Below are positions 43,601-56,809 of a stretch of DNA of 64,000 bases, piece by piece. The position numbers and the translations under genes were made by a program. The notes below the pieces were generated by a model. It searched no databases. It was not told the origin of the DNA and worked only from the letters and a program-made list of their open reading frames with translations. Origin of the DNA: Volutella citrinella. Lineage: Eukaryota; Ascomycota; Sordariomycetes; Hypocreales; Nectriaceae. Location of the stretch: positions 1,178,001-1,242,000 of the forward strand of contig JAWZSP010000008.1 of assembly GCA_034401135.1 (NCBI GenBank), given 5' to 3'. Numbering within the stretch: the stretch's first letter is position 1; each line of letters opens with the position of its first letter.

Positions 43601-45967
43601 AACGCCCCTCGGCGAGCTGTTGAATCTCATGATCGCGCGAGGCTAGGCCCAGACTCCAGCGCAAGGCGGACTGGGCCTCGCCCTCGGCGCTTGGATAGAC
43701 CCCAAAGGTCAGGCGCAGCAAGGAGCGATGGTGATCAGGCTGGTTCGGCGCAAACAAGGATGGGCCAGCGACTGCTGGTGGCAGGCTACGGAGGCGAGGT
43801 GCAGTGGTGCTGCGGATGACGGAGGAACCTGGGGCTCGTCACGAAGTCACCTGGGCACCTCCGCGCACTGCTACTGGCTCGTCTACAGGGCCCAGCGCCT
43901 GGCCATGCCCCTGGAGCCGCGGGAGGGAGCGTGGAAGTGCCGCAGCAACAACAACTGGTTGGCGGCAGAGGGTAAAAGAATGGCCGAATTGGAAGCCAGT
44001 TACGTGGTGAGCAAGGGCCGACTGGCTGCCGGCTGCCCTCAGGCGAGGGCGTGACAATCGTGCCCATGCTGCACTTAGGAACACTGATCAATCGCAAATG
44101 CCTGTTGTTTTGCTTCACGCCGTCACCCCAGATGCAGTCACTGGCTATCACGGGGTCTTCCCGGCCCCGAGCAGACAGCGGCCGAGATTAATCAAAGGGT
44201 CCGCTTTCAGAGGCTTCTCAATCATCAGCGTGACCTGTGATGGAGCCCCAGGGTCCAATTCCCGACGAGTAACGGACGGCGGGCCACCTATCCGAGATGT
44301 GGATGCTTGAAACTCGTGGAGAACGACTGGTCGGAGGCGAAGGTGAGTGGGGGTTCACTGTCGGGTTCACCAAGGCTGCTCTTCCGCTTGAGCCTGACGG
44401 ACGGATGGGGCAGCCCATGTGCAAACTGAACCGTTTTTACAACAAGGGTGGGAGACCCCGTGACTGCGACGAGGTTCGAGAATGCCCGATTTGTGACCGT
44501 CATGCCCCTTTGGGCACAGTCGCGAGGCCTCTCCAAGGGCGTACCGAACAAACCAAACCTAATAGAGTAGTAGATTGAACGGTTCCCGTTTTGGGCAAAA
44601 GTGTGCCCATCAAAACGGGTGGAGTACTTGACGGAGCCTCGAACGGGCGATGGGATGGGCCTGGATCTAGAAAACGGATGCCAGGAGGGGAACCATCCAC
44701 ATGACATGTGCAGGTGGCTCCGAAAGCCCGGGCTGAGCGGGGGCCGCGACTATGTCGAAAAGGGTAGTCAAAAAGATACCATAAAGGGTTAGTGCAGGAC
44801 ATAGGGCTTAAGCTATATAGGGCAGTACTGAATCCACTCTGATGGCACGAGGGCCGTAACAACTACCCGTTTAGGAAAGGCGATGAAGGAGATAGGTCAC
44901 CAGGCCTTGACGAGTTCGCCTCCGCCCAATTTTCCCCCTGGAAGGCCCTGGTCCTTGTCTTGGGCCTCCGCTAGGACTTGCGGGTCTGGCTGGCGTCACA
45001 AGGGAGCCCTGACGAACCCAGCTCTGAGGGGGCGATGCGATGGGCCACATCGTCGGGGCATTGGGGCCCTGGGACCTCTGGCTTCTGGGTCGCCACCTCA
45101 CGCCCCCACCTTTTCCGGGTCACCCACGCCCCCCACCCACCTTTCCACCAGCAAGGCACCAGCACCTGCCCACCTGGCCATCAGAGCCCATCCACCCCCT
45201 GGGGCCTACTTAGCACCGCTCCGTCGCTCTAGCGCAAACCGGCGCCCCCATTGCAGGGCCGACCGCGGTACCTCCGACCTGTACTTGGTGACTTATGCCC
45301 CCAGCTCGGGTACGTACTGCCACGCCCCCCGAAACCCACACCCCCGCTCTGGGGTGTGCCTGTGATCTCTTGCGCTACATACTAGCAGGACATTTCAAAG
45401 CACACACCGCGACTCCCTTCTCCCCCATCCGTCCCTGCTCACTTACCCACAAGCCCAAACAAGAATATCTACGTTGTCTCCCCCGGACTTCCTTCCATCC
45501 ACTCCTCACACTCATCACCAACCCACGGCTCCTCGCGACTTCGCCTTACGCCTCCGACCAGCAACCTCTCTCCCCAGGTTGCCGCCTCCGCATGCCTAAT
45601 TGCGTCTGCACGATACTCAGCATTTCTCACGACACCGTCTTGCGCATTGCTCCCCGTCGACGCCGCCTTTAACATCACATCTCTCCCGCTCCAGTCCGCT
45701 CAGCACCACATTCAGCGACTTCCAGCATCATCTCATATAGCCTTCCCGCCTTATTTCGGTTCGCTCATCTTGTCATTACCTTACGCTCCCGGTGCATTGG
45801 CGGCCATTATCACGATATTCTTTTCGTGTCCGTGGTGACGCCTAGATCTATTCACGAACTCTCTCACCTACCTGCATCACAACCAGCGACTCATTGTCAA
45901 CACCCAACCTCATCCTGACTACCCGTTACTCCTGTTCGAAGGCATCGACAGGGTCTAACTATTCAAA
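40647..45967. other. Intergenic, 5.3 kb, divergent promoters of PFK and the AreA-GATA-like gene
   Basis: No protein gene recognised. The PFK side (40647-41250) is its promoter and leader. The last 0.9 kb (about 45100-45960) is strongly pyrimidine-rich, as in long fungal 5' leaders, and ends CAAAATGCC at the downstream start. GTACGT at 45311 and TAGCAG near 45385 could bound a 5' UTR intron. Open frames at 43000-44100 on both strands overlap and have no motif. Confidence 0.5.
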
Positions 45968-47720
45968 ATGCCTTACCGCCTCGATACACACGTCCTGACC
46001 GTGGATGCCAACGTCATCCACAAGGTTGACACTGCCAATCCCGCCAACTTGTATAGCATGTGGACAGGTACGTCGCTGCGACCGCCTTCCAATACTCGTC
46101 CTATCCGCTTGTACTAACAATCGAGCAGTTTTCTCCCGGTGTGCTGACTCCGTCGAACAAGGCCGAAGACTGGAGAACCTCAGCTGGCGCCTGTGGCAGA
46201 GAGAGACTCTGGTTGCAGACAACGAGCGCAAAGTCTCCGCTGAAGCCACTCCCCAGAACATCCCCACCGAGAATCGCCTCGCCGAAATTCCTCAGCTATC
46301 CGGAAGCGTCGACTCCGTCGCCGACGACGAAGCCGTGGACTTCACCTCAGTATCAGCACCCCTAGAGATTGTCCGACCTCGGATTCGCCGCCAAGACTCG
46401 TGCACCAGCAGCCGAAGCAAGCGGGAACGACATATTAGCTCTGACGATTTTGAGAAGATGATCGTGTCTATTGTCAAGGACAAGGGTCCACTCTCGGCCC
46501 CAGCACAAGTAGCCCCAATTGCGGAAACCAAGAAAGAAGTTCCTGCGCCACCCGTCTTTGAGCGTTCAGGGTCTACTACCACCGAGTCACAATCTCCCAC
46601 CAAGTCTGACCCCGACCACTCTGACGAATCTCCCGTGCCCTCGCCTGAGCTGCCTTCACGCACCACTGTGGTCCGCGGCTTCTCCCCGTCACAGATCTTT
46701 GTGCCTCGAACCATTGCGAGGTCGACCCCTTCAAACGACCTGATCCCCGAGCCTACCTCATCGCCCGCTCCGAAGCCCGTGCAGTCTAAGAAGCAGCCGG
46801 CCAAGTTTGCGATTGGCGTTTCTTGCTCTTCCAGCGAAGAGCAAAGCTTGGATAGCCACAAGCCCATTATCCCTGCGGTCAAGAAGCCCATGTTCCAGAT
46901 TGGTGGGTCATCAGAGGAGGATGGGTCGCTGAAGAGTGCACTCGCCTCGTCTCGACCTGGCTCCCTCTTGTCTCCTCGCAAGAAGCAGGCTTCCTTCAGC
47001 ACCAACGTCATGACTCGAACCATCGAGGACGAGGCTGCTGTCGACTCGGACACAGACTACATCGACGAGAGTGCCATTGACGACGACGACGACTCGTCTG
47101 ACTGGGAGGACTCGATTGAGGACAGCGGCAAGTCTAGCATGGATGACAAGTTCTTCCAACGAGTCGACTCCAAGCCCAACCTGACCTCTCGCCGATCTCT
47201 TATTACTCTCATGCTTGCACAAAACGACCGGGCTCGAACTCTGGGCAACCACGCCTCGCAGTCCACCTCGGCGCTTCCTCGATCACGCCTAGCGCCCACG
47301 GGCCCAGCCCTTGGAGCCTCACCTAATGACTCTGACGAGGCACCTCTGATGATGAAGGGCGCCCGCCACCCAACACTGAAGCCCATTCACGAGATTCCCC
47401 GGTCGTCGGCACAGCCCATTGTGGCCGGCCCCAACCACGTCCAGGTGCAAGCTGCACTCTCACCACGGACCACCCGTCGCAACATGCTCGCCACCGAGTT
47501 GACCGAGTCCCTCCGTCGCCACCTCCTGTGGGAACGCCAGCAGAAGTCATCCACAGCTAATGCAGTGCTTAAGCGACGCCATACCTCGCACGATGTGGCC
47601 AACCTCAAGCAGTACCCTGAGAAGCCATGCATCAAGAATAGCGAGGATGTCAACGCAAGCAGCTGGAACCAGTACTTCTCCAAGGAGGCCAGCAACGGAT
47701 ACCACACCAAGGGCTGGTGA
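45968..47720 (+). CDS. AreA-GATA-like / DUF3295 regulatory protein
   Basis: Two exons, 45968-46067 and 46129-47720, 563 aa. The intron (46068-46128, GTACGT...CAG, with a CTAAC branch site) splits a Val codon inside the conserved block NLYSMWTVFSRCADSVEQGR plus RLENLSWRLWQRE (about residues 27-59). This block is the short 'nitrogen regulatory protein AreA, GATA-like' domain (DUF1752). It is not a zinc finger and lacks the GATA Cys pattern. The middle is Ser/Pro/Asp-rich and disordered, with an acidic stretch around residues 345-365 (DSDTDYIDESAIDDDDDSSD). The C-terminus, TRRNMLATELTESLRRHLLW, then NAVLKRRHTSHDVANLKQYP and SSWNQYF...GYHTKGW, matches DUF3295. Proteins of this build are linked to nutrient and stress signalling and may recruit phosphatase or repressor partners; that is family-level knowledge. 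It stands alone between very long intergenic regions. Confidence 0.85.
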
Positions 47721-48465
47721 GGAGAGCAGAAGACATCTTGATACCCCGACGTTTACACCTCAACAAAGCTTTATCCCCGAATCACAGATCCTCAACTGGC
47801 AAGGCTCCGACCAGCCTTGCCGTGTATATTTGGACGGCGCATGAGACGGCATTACGAAGCATTGATGAGCGTTCTTTTTTTGCTGCCACACGCGGCGGCA
47901 GTTATTTTTGCCTCCCAGTTCTGTCTGCTAATAAGACAGAGGCATCACGGCCTCGGACCCAAGGCTGCATCGGCTCATGGATCAGAGCCCCGGCTTTTCT
48001 TCAACATGGTTCTTGGCTTTCACGGCGTTGTTTTACGTATGATACCATGGCTTTGTTTTTCTTATTCGGCCATTACCCGGCCAGGAATCTTGACGCGGAA
48101 ATTTTTACTTTTTTTTCAATTTCACCAGCTCGAGCAATGGTAGTGTGTACTCTAGTGGAGACAAAAGAAGTGGAGGATCGAGGGCAACCTTGGCACGAGA
48201 GCAGCAGAAGCGGCATCACGAGAGTGCCACAAACCACAACCACCCCCCCCGCTGTTTGGCCAGGGATGGGGGAGGGGGGGAAATGACAGCATTGGTGGCT
48301 GGCGAGGCGGGTGTGGAGGTCTCGTGGCCTTGCAAGAGTTACTGCTAAAAAGCAATGAAAAGCGAGCAGTCGGATGGGGAGCGGAAAATAGGACAAGGGA
48401 AAGAAAAAAAAACAGCGGAAAAGGCAAATATACGCCCATGACAAAAGAGCTCTTGCAAAAACATG

Positions 48466-48471
48466 AATAAA
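48466..48471 (+). terminator. Candidate polyadenylation signal AATAAA
   Basis: A perfect AATAAA lies about 750 bases past the stop of the AreA-GATA-like gene, in a locally AT-rich stretch. If used, the 3' UTR would be long. Fungal poly(A) signals are loose, so this is tentative. Confidence 0.3.
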
Positions 48472-51400
48472 ATTTCAAGTTACGACACATCACTTGTACC
48501 TGAATCAGCTGTGATGATCTGTGTTACTCAGGTCGCACAAAGCACCGAATGACGGCCTGAGTACCTCGGTCAGTCAGGTAGATGGTGGTGCGCACAGAAC
48601 AATCTTGGACGACTTTGGGTGTTGCCAAGCCGGAGCCTGACAGGGCAAGGGCTGATCGATTCCACGGTTGTGGGACCTAGGTAGTATTAGGGGAAATGCA
48701 GGGAATCTATCAACTAGCCAGCGAAACAAGGGCATCATGCTGGGCAGGCTGGCAGGCAAACAACGCTCCAGGCAAGCAAAGCCGATGGCCAAGCGGTCTC
48801 CCTTGTGAATGGTGGAGGCCGCACCTCCCTGACAGGTTTCAGTTTCACCACGAATAATTACTCTGGTGGTGGCAGACCACAATAACATAACTTCTGTGCT
48901 TGTCCTACACAGCACACAGCGCATAGTACGAAGTATGACTCGAACCCGGCCTGTTGGTTGGTGACCACGCCATGCGCGGCATGCAGTGTGGTGGAAAACC
49001 CGTTGAAGCTAGGGCTGAGCTGGCGCGCTGGCACTGCACGCCCACCGCCTCTTAGCCGCAGCAACAGCAGCGACTGCGTGATGGTTCCTAAGTAATAAGC
49101 ATGGGTTGATGAGCGATGCCGGACGCCGTAGTGGCTCCTCCGAGCAGCACCGCCCTCAGCACTGATGCAGGCAGGGCAGGCAAGGGAGCTGATGCTCCTG
49201 TGTGCCCTGTGTTCTGGGCTTCCGACCCTGCTGAGGTCCAAGCAAGCCCAGGCCTCCAAGGGCCGTGACAGCCAGCCATGATCCCCCAATATACCGAGGG
49301 CCTGGATGCCAGTGGAGGCATGCTCATGTGCGAGATGCCGCGTGACGAGCCCCCCAAGAGCAGCCCGGGCCTGGACTGGACTGACTGGGATAGAAATTGG
49401 AGGATGCCCATGAGAGTCGTTGGGGCGCGATTCGAATACGGGACCCGTCGGGGCATCTCTAAGCCTCCCGCTAACATTGGACCCTGGAGGACCCGCGTCG
49501 AACCAGATCGTGGGTGCTGGAGCTCGGCGGATTGGGTGGACGGGTCCAGATCCCTGGGTCTGCCCCCGACGGAGTAGAGCCCAGCCCAGGCTACAAAAAT
49601 TTATCGTGAAAAAAATATTAAAAGAACAATCGACAGTGAATAGTCTGGCCCTGGCTGGCCGAGCAGTTCCAGGCCCAATGGAAGACCACGCAATCAATCC
49701 GAGTCCTCAACAGCCCCCCCCCGGTCGGGGACACAACACCGGGGGCCGACTCTACGCCGCCGTTCGTCCCAGAGGAATGGTCATTGGTAACGCGCCGCGC
49801 CCATCCCAGCCGCAGGGCTGCATCGACCATCGTGAAGGCGGTTCGTCCTTTGATCCGACAGACGCACAGCACGATGCACCCGCCGCATCCTGCGCGTCCA
49901 TCGTACATGGGAAGCAGGACCGAGACCGCTCCCTCGCTCGCCGGGAATAACTAGACCGACGTCACAAGAGAACAGCAAACGGCACGATGGCGCCGGGCGG
50001 ATCCCGACAACCGCATCTGAGTCCGTTCGGTCAACTGCCTCCTCATCCGAGCAGATTTCGATACGGCCTGCTACCAGGCCCTCCTAGTTCCTATTTTCTA
50101 TCACCCAACCCCTGCTTGAAAAAAGAGGTGCCCGTACTACCGTTATGTTGCCATACGGTCTAATACAGCAGCAGCATCTACGGAGTACGTCCAGAACAGT
50201 CCCGAGCTGTGAGCGGAGCCGCGGAGTGGGGACCGTTGTCATTGCGAGAAAACGCCGAACGGCAAGCCCCCCAGCCATTCTCTTTTTCTTTGCCCGCCTA
50301 CGGTAAGGAGTACAGAGGAGCCAAATAGTGGCGGCCATCTGGGTATTTCCTACTCCGCCGACCCGCAAATACTCCGGCCGACTTGAGAAAGGGGCGTCGA
50401 GCTCTTGTCACAAGATGCTCCAGGCATATCCCATGACCTACGGGAGGCGAAACGGAGCGGGGAAAAAAAGAGAAGAAAAAAAGAGAGGCATCATATTCAA
50501 TTCACTCCCTCCGCTTGTGTAACGGAGGTCAGCTGGCACGGAGAATTTCCTCAGCTGTCGAGACGGAGGCCGCGCGGGGAAGATCAACTGGACGGGCATG
50601 CCGCCTGGGTTTCTCAAACCATGATTGGTCAATGGAGACAATTACCGCACTCCCCATTGGCCCTGCTTGGCAGTGTCTCGAAGAACGCTCTGAGAGACAC
50701 TGAAAAAACGACGACTCACTTCGCCCATCGGGACTGTCTGTCTGCGGAGCCGCACTGGGTTTTTGCCAGGGCGGGCAGCAAACAGCTGCTGCACACCCCC
50801 ATTGAAACTGAAGTGCCCCAAAAGCTCTTCCCAGAGCGTGAGTGCGTGCATGCCTCGCCAAAAAACTCTGGGCGTAGCATTGGGCGTCTCGCTTGCCAGG
50901 ACAGGGAACCCGGGGGAGGAAGAGCACAACAGGCAAGCCGTCTTGTCTCTTCTCCCTCACATCGGATCGATCGATCGATCGCCCAGTAATCTTCTCTTTT
51001 CTCGTTCAGCCCCAGACGCGTCGTCTTGCGGCAGCTACGAGCTGGGGGAGGCCATGGCGCCGCGACAGACGGCGTGCCTGGGGGAGCGAGCGAGCAGCGG
51101 CCGAGATGCCCATCGCCCCAAGACACACGACCTGATGCTCTGGAGCCTCGTCTCGGGACCGACTTACTAAAAAGCATCCTGTGCTGGCTAGGATCGGAGA
51201 GTGGGCTCTGGTCGAGCACATGACAGCTTCTCAAGGACGGAGCCCCACCGTCCAGGGCGACAGTCAACCGCCAGGACCCCGTTCAAAACTGATGGTCCCT
51301 AGCGCGCGCATGTCATTATCCTCACCCGTCCGTATTAGGCTCAATTGACTGGTTGTCCCGCAAATTCTTTTTAGCTAATTCTACTAATTCATTTTACCCC

Positions 51401-52957
51401 CCAGTTTGTCTCCCGTAATTACTTCTCTCCACCGTTTTGAAAAAGGAACTGTGCTGCTGTTTGTTGTCTCGTCTGGAGTGCACATGACTGTTGGCGCAGG
51501 CAATCTTGTGGGTCAGGGTCGCTCCCCTCCCGCGGCGACCTGCCGGATTGGCGCCACACCCCCCACCCCTCACGGAGTTGTTGTCTTCTGAGTTGTGAGT
51601 GTCGTCACTCTAGAGTGCGTGCGCCTCTTGTGCCCCTCCAGCGAAGGGAGACAACGACGCTTCTCCGCTTTGGGTAGTTCTCTGGAGGAAAGCCACCAGA
51701 GACAGCCTTGTCTTGCAACGCCAGATAATAATTACCCCACTGGGTATTACTTTTTACCCGCTCTGAAGAGACGGTTGGGCTGCGGGTGGGCATGTCGGCA
51801 GACCTGCGTCAACGGCGTCTGTATGGAAAAAAAATATGCATCTCAACCACCTGGATGCAGGTTAAATGGATCATTGGCATCTGAATAGATGATCAGTCAT
51901 GTTGGAGACCACCCACCCTTCCCCCCACGCCCGTATAACGAGTTTTCCCATGTCATTTCCCATATGTCACGCTGGATACAATTATGCATCCCACCGCCCT
52001 TTGCAGCCCACAAAGGCCGCTTGTGTGCGTCACAGCTTCGGCGCCCATTGGTGTTGTGCGTTTTGGAGGCACGGAGTATGTTGACGAGTTTCTCTAGTCA
52101 TGAATGTGAACAAGGCTAATTACGTTCTGGATGTTCGGCTTGTGTCATTTGCTCGGAATCGGAATCATGTTGCTTCTCCCGGGATTTAGCTCGGTATTCT
52201 ACTCCGAAGGTCTCATTGTATTGAATCGTGTGCGGATAGGGATGACTAGTCAGTAGGTTTGTATGAGACAACCGTTAAGGGGGCGTGTGAATAGCGCGAC
52301 TCTGCACACCACTAGGTCTTTGGGGTCATGAAAATTATTTTATCTCTTAGCCGCCTGAATATTTTCCTGAGTCATCTGCCCCATCAAGGCTGTGTGCCAA
52401 GGGCCCAGTAAGGCAGCAGCTGTGAATAAGGCGTGGATTTAGGGGAAACTGGCGTGTCTCTAGCGAATGATCGGCTGAACTGTGGAAGATCTCCCCTTAG
52501 CGTACAGAAAACCGAGGCGCTGGCCAGGAACCCCCTTCGTTCGGAACCGGCAGAAATCAAGGTGAGCTTGACCATGCCCAAGCCCAAGTTGGGGCTAGCT
52601 AGATTCGTTTCTCGGAAGACAGTTTACGACGCGCCGGAAGCCAGGACTCTTCGTTCGCATTTATCTCGCCGGAAAAGCATTCGGTGGCTAAAACTATAAC
52701 CTGGTTACGACCTCGGGCACCAACTTCGGCACCAACCACTGGTGGTCTTCCGGGGCGAGGCCAGCTCGGTGAGGCGAGGCGAGGCTACCCCCAAACCCGT
52801 CAAATGGCTTGATGGGACCTGGGCCACGATCCCTGGAAACTGGGGAAATGGTGCTGTCGTGACCCCATGGACGCCTGGGGACCCCATCCTTTGCGAGCTG
52901 GCGTGCGGAGAAGTGGCAAAAAATGCCAATGGCGCGGGTTAGCACGCGTTGCTGCCA

Positions 52958-53008
52958 TGGTCACGGTCACAGTCATCATGGTCATGGACATGGACAAGGT
53001 CATGGTCG
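52958..53008. repeat. Cryptic TGGTCA/TGGACA hexamer repeat
   Basis: About eight imperfect copies of a 6-base unit near GGTCAT/GGACAT, in non-coding DNA. One frame reads as alternating Val/Thr/Met/Asp, consistent with simple-sequence origin. Confidence 0.6.
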
Positions 53009-55230
53009 CTATTGTCACCGGCGGTCGGCTACCTGCCTGGGAGTGTTGTACGCTCCGCGTTACATGTTGGCATTCTCGCCGAGTCAGCTACTCCGGTTAC
53101 ACACCGGGTCGGCAACAAACAGATTCCCGCCCCAACACAACCAGCCGAGGGCGTGGACTCAATTCTGCGTGCCGTCAACAAACCGACGGCTAGCAACTCA
53201 ACCTGTTTCCCCAGGGTCGGCTAATTTAGAGTGATGTGAACCGCCGCTCCCAGCCCAGACTAGTAGGCAGTCGCCGACGCCAGCTTGTTTCGCAGCTCGG
53301 TTGACAGCGCTCTGTGTGAGCGCTCTAAGACCTCTGGCTAATTACTGCCGTGATCCCCCGGTTGCGCAACCATGCTATGCATGCAACTGCCAGTGCAAAA
53401 TTGCCAATTTGTCTCGTGCGCGCTGGCTGCCAGCTGGACCAGCTATCCAGCGCGCGCGCTCTGACGCTGCCTGCAGTACGAGGGTCCAGTCTCTCACATG
53501 CTAAACAGGTAGGGGGTATTAGGGCATTGGTAACATGGTGACGAGATACATGTAGGCAATGGTGATCCAATCCCCGGACCCAGAATTACGACCAGGGCAG
53601 CTCGCCAGCCGTCCGACTCATGCCGCGTTTCGGGACTTGTCGGGGCTACCGGATTCTGGGGCAGCCTCTTGATTCATTCAGCCACCGCCCACGGAGCACA
53701 GCCAGCCGCTCGCGGCCCAGCGGCTTTGTATTTGGTGCCCCGCTTCTCCGCGAGTAGGCTACAGTTATAGTGCCTATTTGGTGCCGCCGCCGCCATGCCG
53801 TGGAAGCCTCGGCGGGTGTTGTTTGAGCCGACTGGTTGTGTTATGTCTTTGGTATTCAAGAACTTCAGGTTCAGGGCCGCAACCAACCCAGCAGACGGCG
53901 TGATCTGCGGCTGCTTGTGAGGAGGAGGGCAATGAAACCTGCGCCTCGGGAGGCCCTGACCGGCCAGGCAGCGGGATGTAACCTCGCCCTTGCTACACCG
54001 CTGGCCTCTGTCCAATGGCGCGGAGTGCGTAAGCAAGAAAGAAATATTGATCACGGCTGGGTGAAGAGATTTGACACCCTGGCAGGCAGCCAAGAACCAA
54101 CACGATGCACGAGGCCGTGACAATTTCGGCATCATCAATCAGACAACAGCCTTTCGGGGCTGACATTTTTCATGCACGGCGAAAGCTGTTTGGCGGGGCA
54201 GGTACAGTGCCTAGTGTGCAAAGTACCTGAATTTTTACCCCAAAGCCGACTCGTCCACCCACAACAACCCCGGCAACTCTTCTACTTGCCGAGCTGAACT
54301 TGTCGGTGTTTGGACCCCCGGATATTCCCGGAATGCCGCGTAACAACTGCCAGAGACGGACAGCCTCCCGTCGTTTAGTGAACAGCCGCGTTGTGCTGCT
54401 GCCCTCAGAATACTTGTCACGAGCATTCTGTTGATTGATTTGGCGGGTGAGCCGCAAGTTTTGACCTTGAAGCGAGCGATGCACCGGCAAGCTTTGATCG
54501 CGTCTGGCTCATGTGGCCGAAACAAACATTTATCCAGGCGTGAGGCAATGCCGCATGACCTTTCGTTGACGCTTTCTCTCACAGTAAGCTCAACACTGCA
54601 GAGCGCCCCCGAATCGCAGCGTTACCCCGTACCCCACACACTGTACGGCAAGGCATAGGTAGCCTGTACCGTTGGTTAGACTTAAGGTTGAAGATCAGTG
54701 GTGGCATCGAGCTCCGCGCCCCACAGCTCACCGAAACCGTAACTTTTACGCAAGGCAGCCACCGGAATTCAAATGGCAAGTACAGACACTACTAAGCATT
54801 TAATCATTTATTATTATTGTTTCCATTATTTTATTTTCCCCCAAGATAAAGTTATTCCCCCGTCCTCTTGGCATCGGCCAGCAATTGACCTAGGACCGAA
54901 CCGGATATGATCCGGCCAGCGGTAGTTGGTCCAACAAGGGGAGGGGGGGTGGTTTCTCGCTCGTCAGGGTGCACATGGTCAACGTCACCGGTTGCGGAAC
55001 CGCATCAGCCAACCCGGACGAGCGCCGGCCAGTCACGAAGACAACTCGGAGGCTGGCCGACATAGGGCCAGACGCCAAATGCCCCTTCCCCGCGGATTCC
55101 ACACACCTTGGCTTGTTCTTGTTTAGCAAACCCGGGGAATGGATGCTTTGGGTAGCTCGGATCGCGTCCGCAATTCCGGGAGCAACAACGCTGTTTCCCC
55201 GGCCGAGTACGAGTGGTTGTGCGAGAGTCC

Positions 55231-55260
55231 GTGTGTATGTGTGTGTGTGTGTGAGTGAGT
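55231..55260. repeat. GT microsatellite
   Basis: Fifteen GT-type dinucleotides with two interruptions, followed by GAGT units. Confidence 0.85.
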
Positions 55261-56686
55261 GTAAGCCAGCGTCAGCCAGCAGCACGCACGCCGTCCGTCG
55301 ACGGTGAGTGGTGGGTGGGTGCAAGGCCGCCTTCAGCCTTCAGGGCAAGACACCGCCCAGGGTCTACGGCCTACGGGCTTGCAGGTTGGGTCGCACAGCC
55401 GCATTTGCGCAGGCGCGGCATGCGCAGGGGCATCTGGGCGGCCCGATATACAGAGGACATGGTGTGTGTGGCTGGCGGACAAGTTGCCTATTCTACGGCC
55501 GCGGGTTGCGCAGCCAGCCGCCGAAACAAACCGCAGTTCCAGGCCCATGGCAGCCTTGGAGCAGCAAGCAGAGGGCAGCTTCACCGACATTTTAGTTGCC
55601 GAACAGGCCGATGCAGTTATCCATCGTTACTGGCATTGCATTGACGGCAAGGGTCCAGCTGCGGGAATCCTTGCAACTCGGCGCAAAAACAGGACCTTGG
55701 GCTTGCAGAATGCTGCGCGCTGGCCGAGCTGCCGCCGTTTTCTACAATAGGCATGTCTGAAACGTCGCGTTCGACGTCACCCCTCCCTTGGGGAAAAAAA
55801 ATTCGAAAAAGTTAAAATACAAAGGTACTTAAAATTAATAGGCAATTTAGGGGGCGCCCGAATGGGAAACGTTGCGTGAAAGGTTCTGTGAGACGTAGCA
55901 TCAGGCGCACCAGTGAGGATTGCTTGATGCAGGAAAATGCAAGTATGAGGTAACGACATGTGCTTTCTTGCCCGATTCCAGGTCCAGATCAGAGGACGGA
56001 CCCGAAGCCCATCCGGACCTGCGGAGGACGCTGATCATGATGAGCCCGCAAGGATGAAGAGCTTCGCCGGATGGAGACGGGCTGATCAAAGATGACGATT
56101 CAGTTGATGCACTTCCATGGCATCAGGTCTGGCATCGGAGCGACATCGAGATTCGGCACAAAAATGATTTTGGGCCGAGGGGCTTGCCGGACGCTACGTC
56201 ATAATCCGGGGGTGGTGAAGTGCCCCACTATAAAAAAACGGTTGCCGTGTCTCGCCAATACACAAAGCGTCCCTGGTTGGCAACACATCGTCACGCGGCC
56301 CGGCTGGTAAAAGAAAAGAAAAAAAAAAAGCAAGAAAAAAGTCACGAAGCATCGAAGCCAGACTCTGTCATTCGACCTGCTCCCGGCCATGGTGGTGCGC
56401 GTGGCCAGAGACTGAAACTGCCAGCGAATACCTCTGCTGTGACGTGTGATGAAAAAAAAAATCCAGCCTCCCCCGCGGCAGCGCATTGAGTGTGTTGCTC
56501 AGTTTAGCAACCCGCGGCGCTCAAGTCGGGCCTTGTGCGCGTCGAGGAGGGCTCGCCAAAGGATGGTGCCGATGCAAGACCGTGGGCGTGTCATCCTTCC
56601 GGAATAGGCGCGCTGTTGTATATGCTCCAGGTCACCAGGTAGCGAGGGGCTAATAAGTGAAGAAGACGAGGGTGTGGTGGAGGCAG

Positions 56687-56720
56687 GCACACACACTTGC
56701 ACAACACACAGACACACACA
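56687..56720. repeat. CA microsatellite, interrupted
   Basis: CACACACAC, a short break, then ACAACACACAGACACACACA. It is oriented opposite to the GT repeat 1.4 kb away. Confidence 0.8.
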
Positions 56721-56792
56721 TTCTCTCGCTTCCCCCAAGAAGCCTCCAAACCCCCTGTCGCCCCTCCACACATTCATTAGCGGCTGTGGGTT

Positions 56793-56809
56793 ACCACCAC
56801 CACCACCAC
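56793..56809. repeat. ACC trinucleotide repeat
   Basis: Five and a half ACC units in non-coding DNA. Confidence 0.8.

Noticed and set aside
48935..48990. Resemblance to the 5S rRNA segment GTTGG..GGTGACCAC
   Set aside because: Match limited to about 15 bases; the other conserved 5S segments are absent.
49415..49455. tRNA-like GATTCGAAT box
   Set aside because: Bases flanking TTCGAAT do not pair as a T stem on either strand and no D or anticodon arm follows.
48858..49697. 279-codon - strand frame in the gene-poor region
   Set aside because: Low-complexity GC-driven sequence, no domain, overlaps open frames on the other strand; likely chance.
51595..51888. 97-codon frame with a Cys-rich stretch (GCGWACRQTCVNGVC)
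   Set aside because: Begins with GTG, has no ATG or signal peptide near its start, and no family match.
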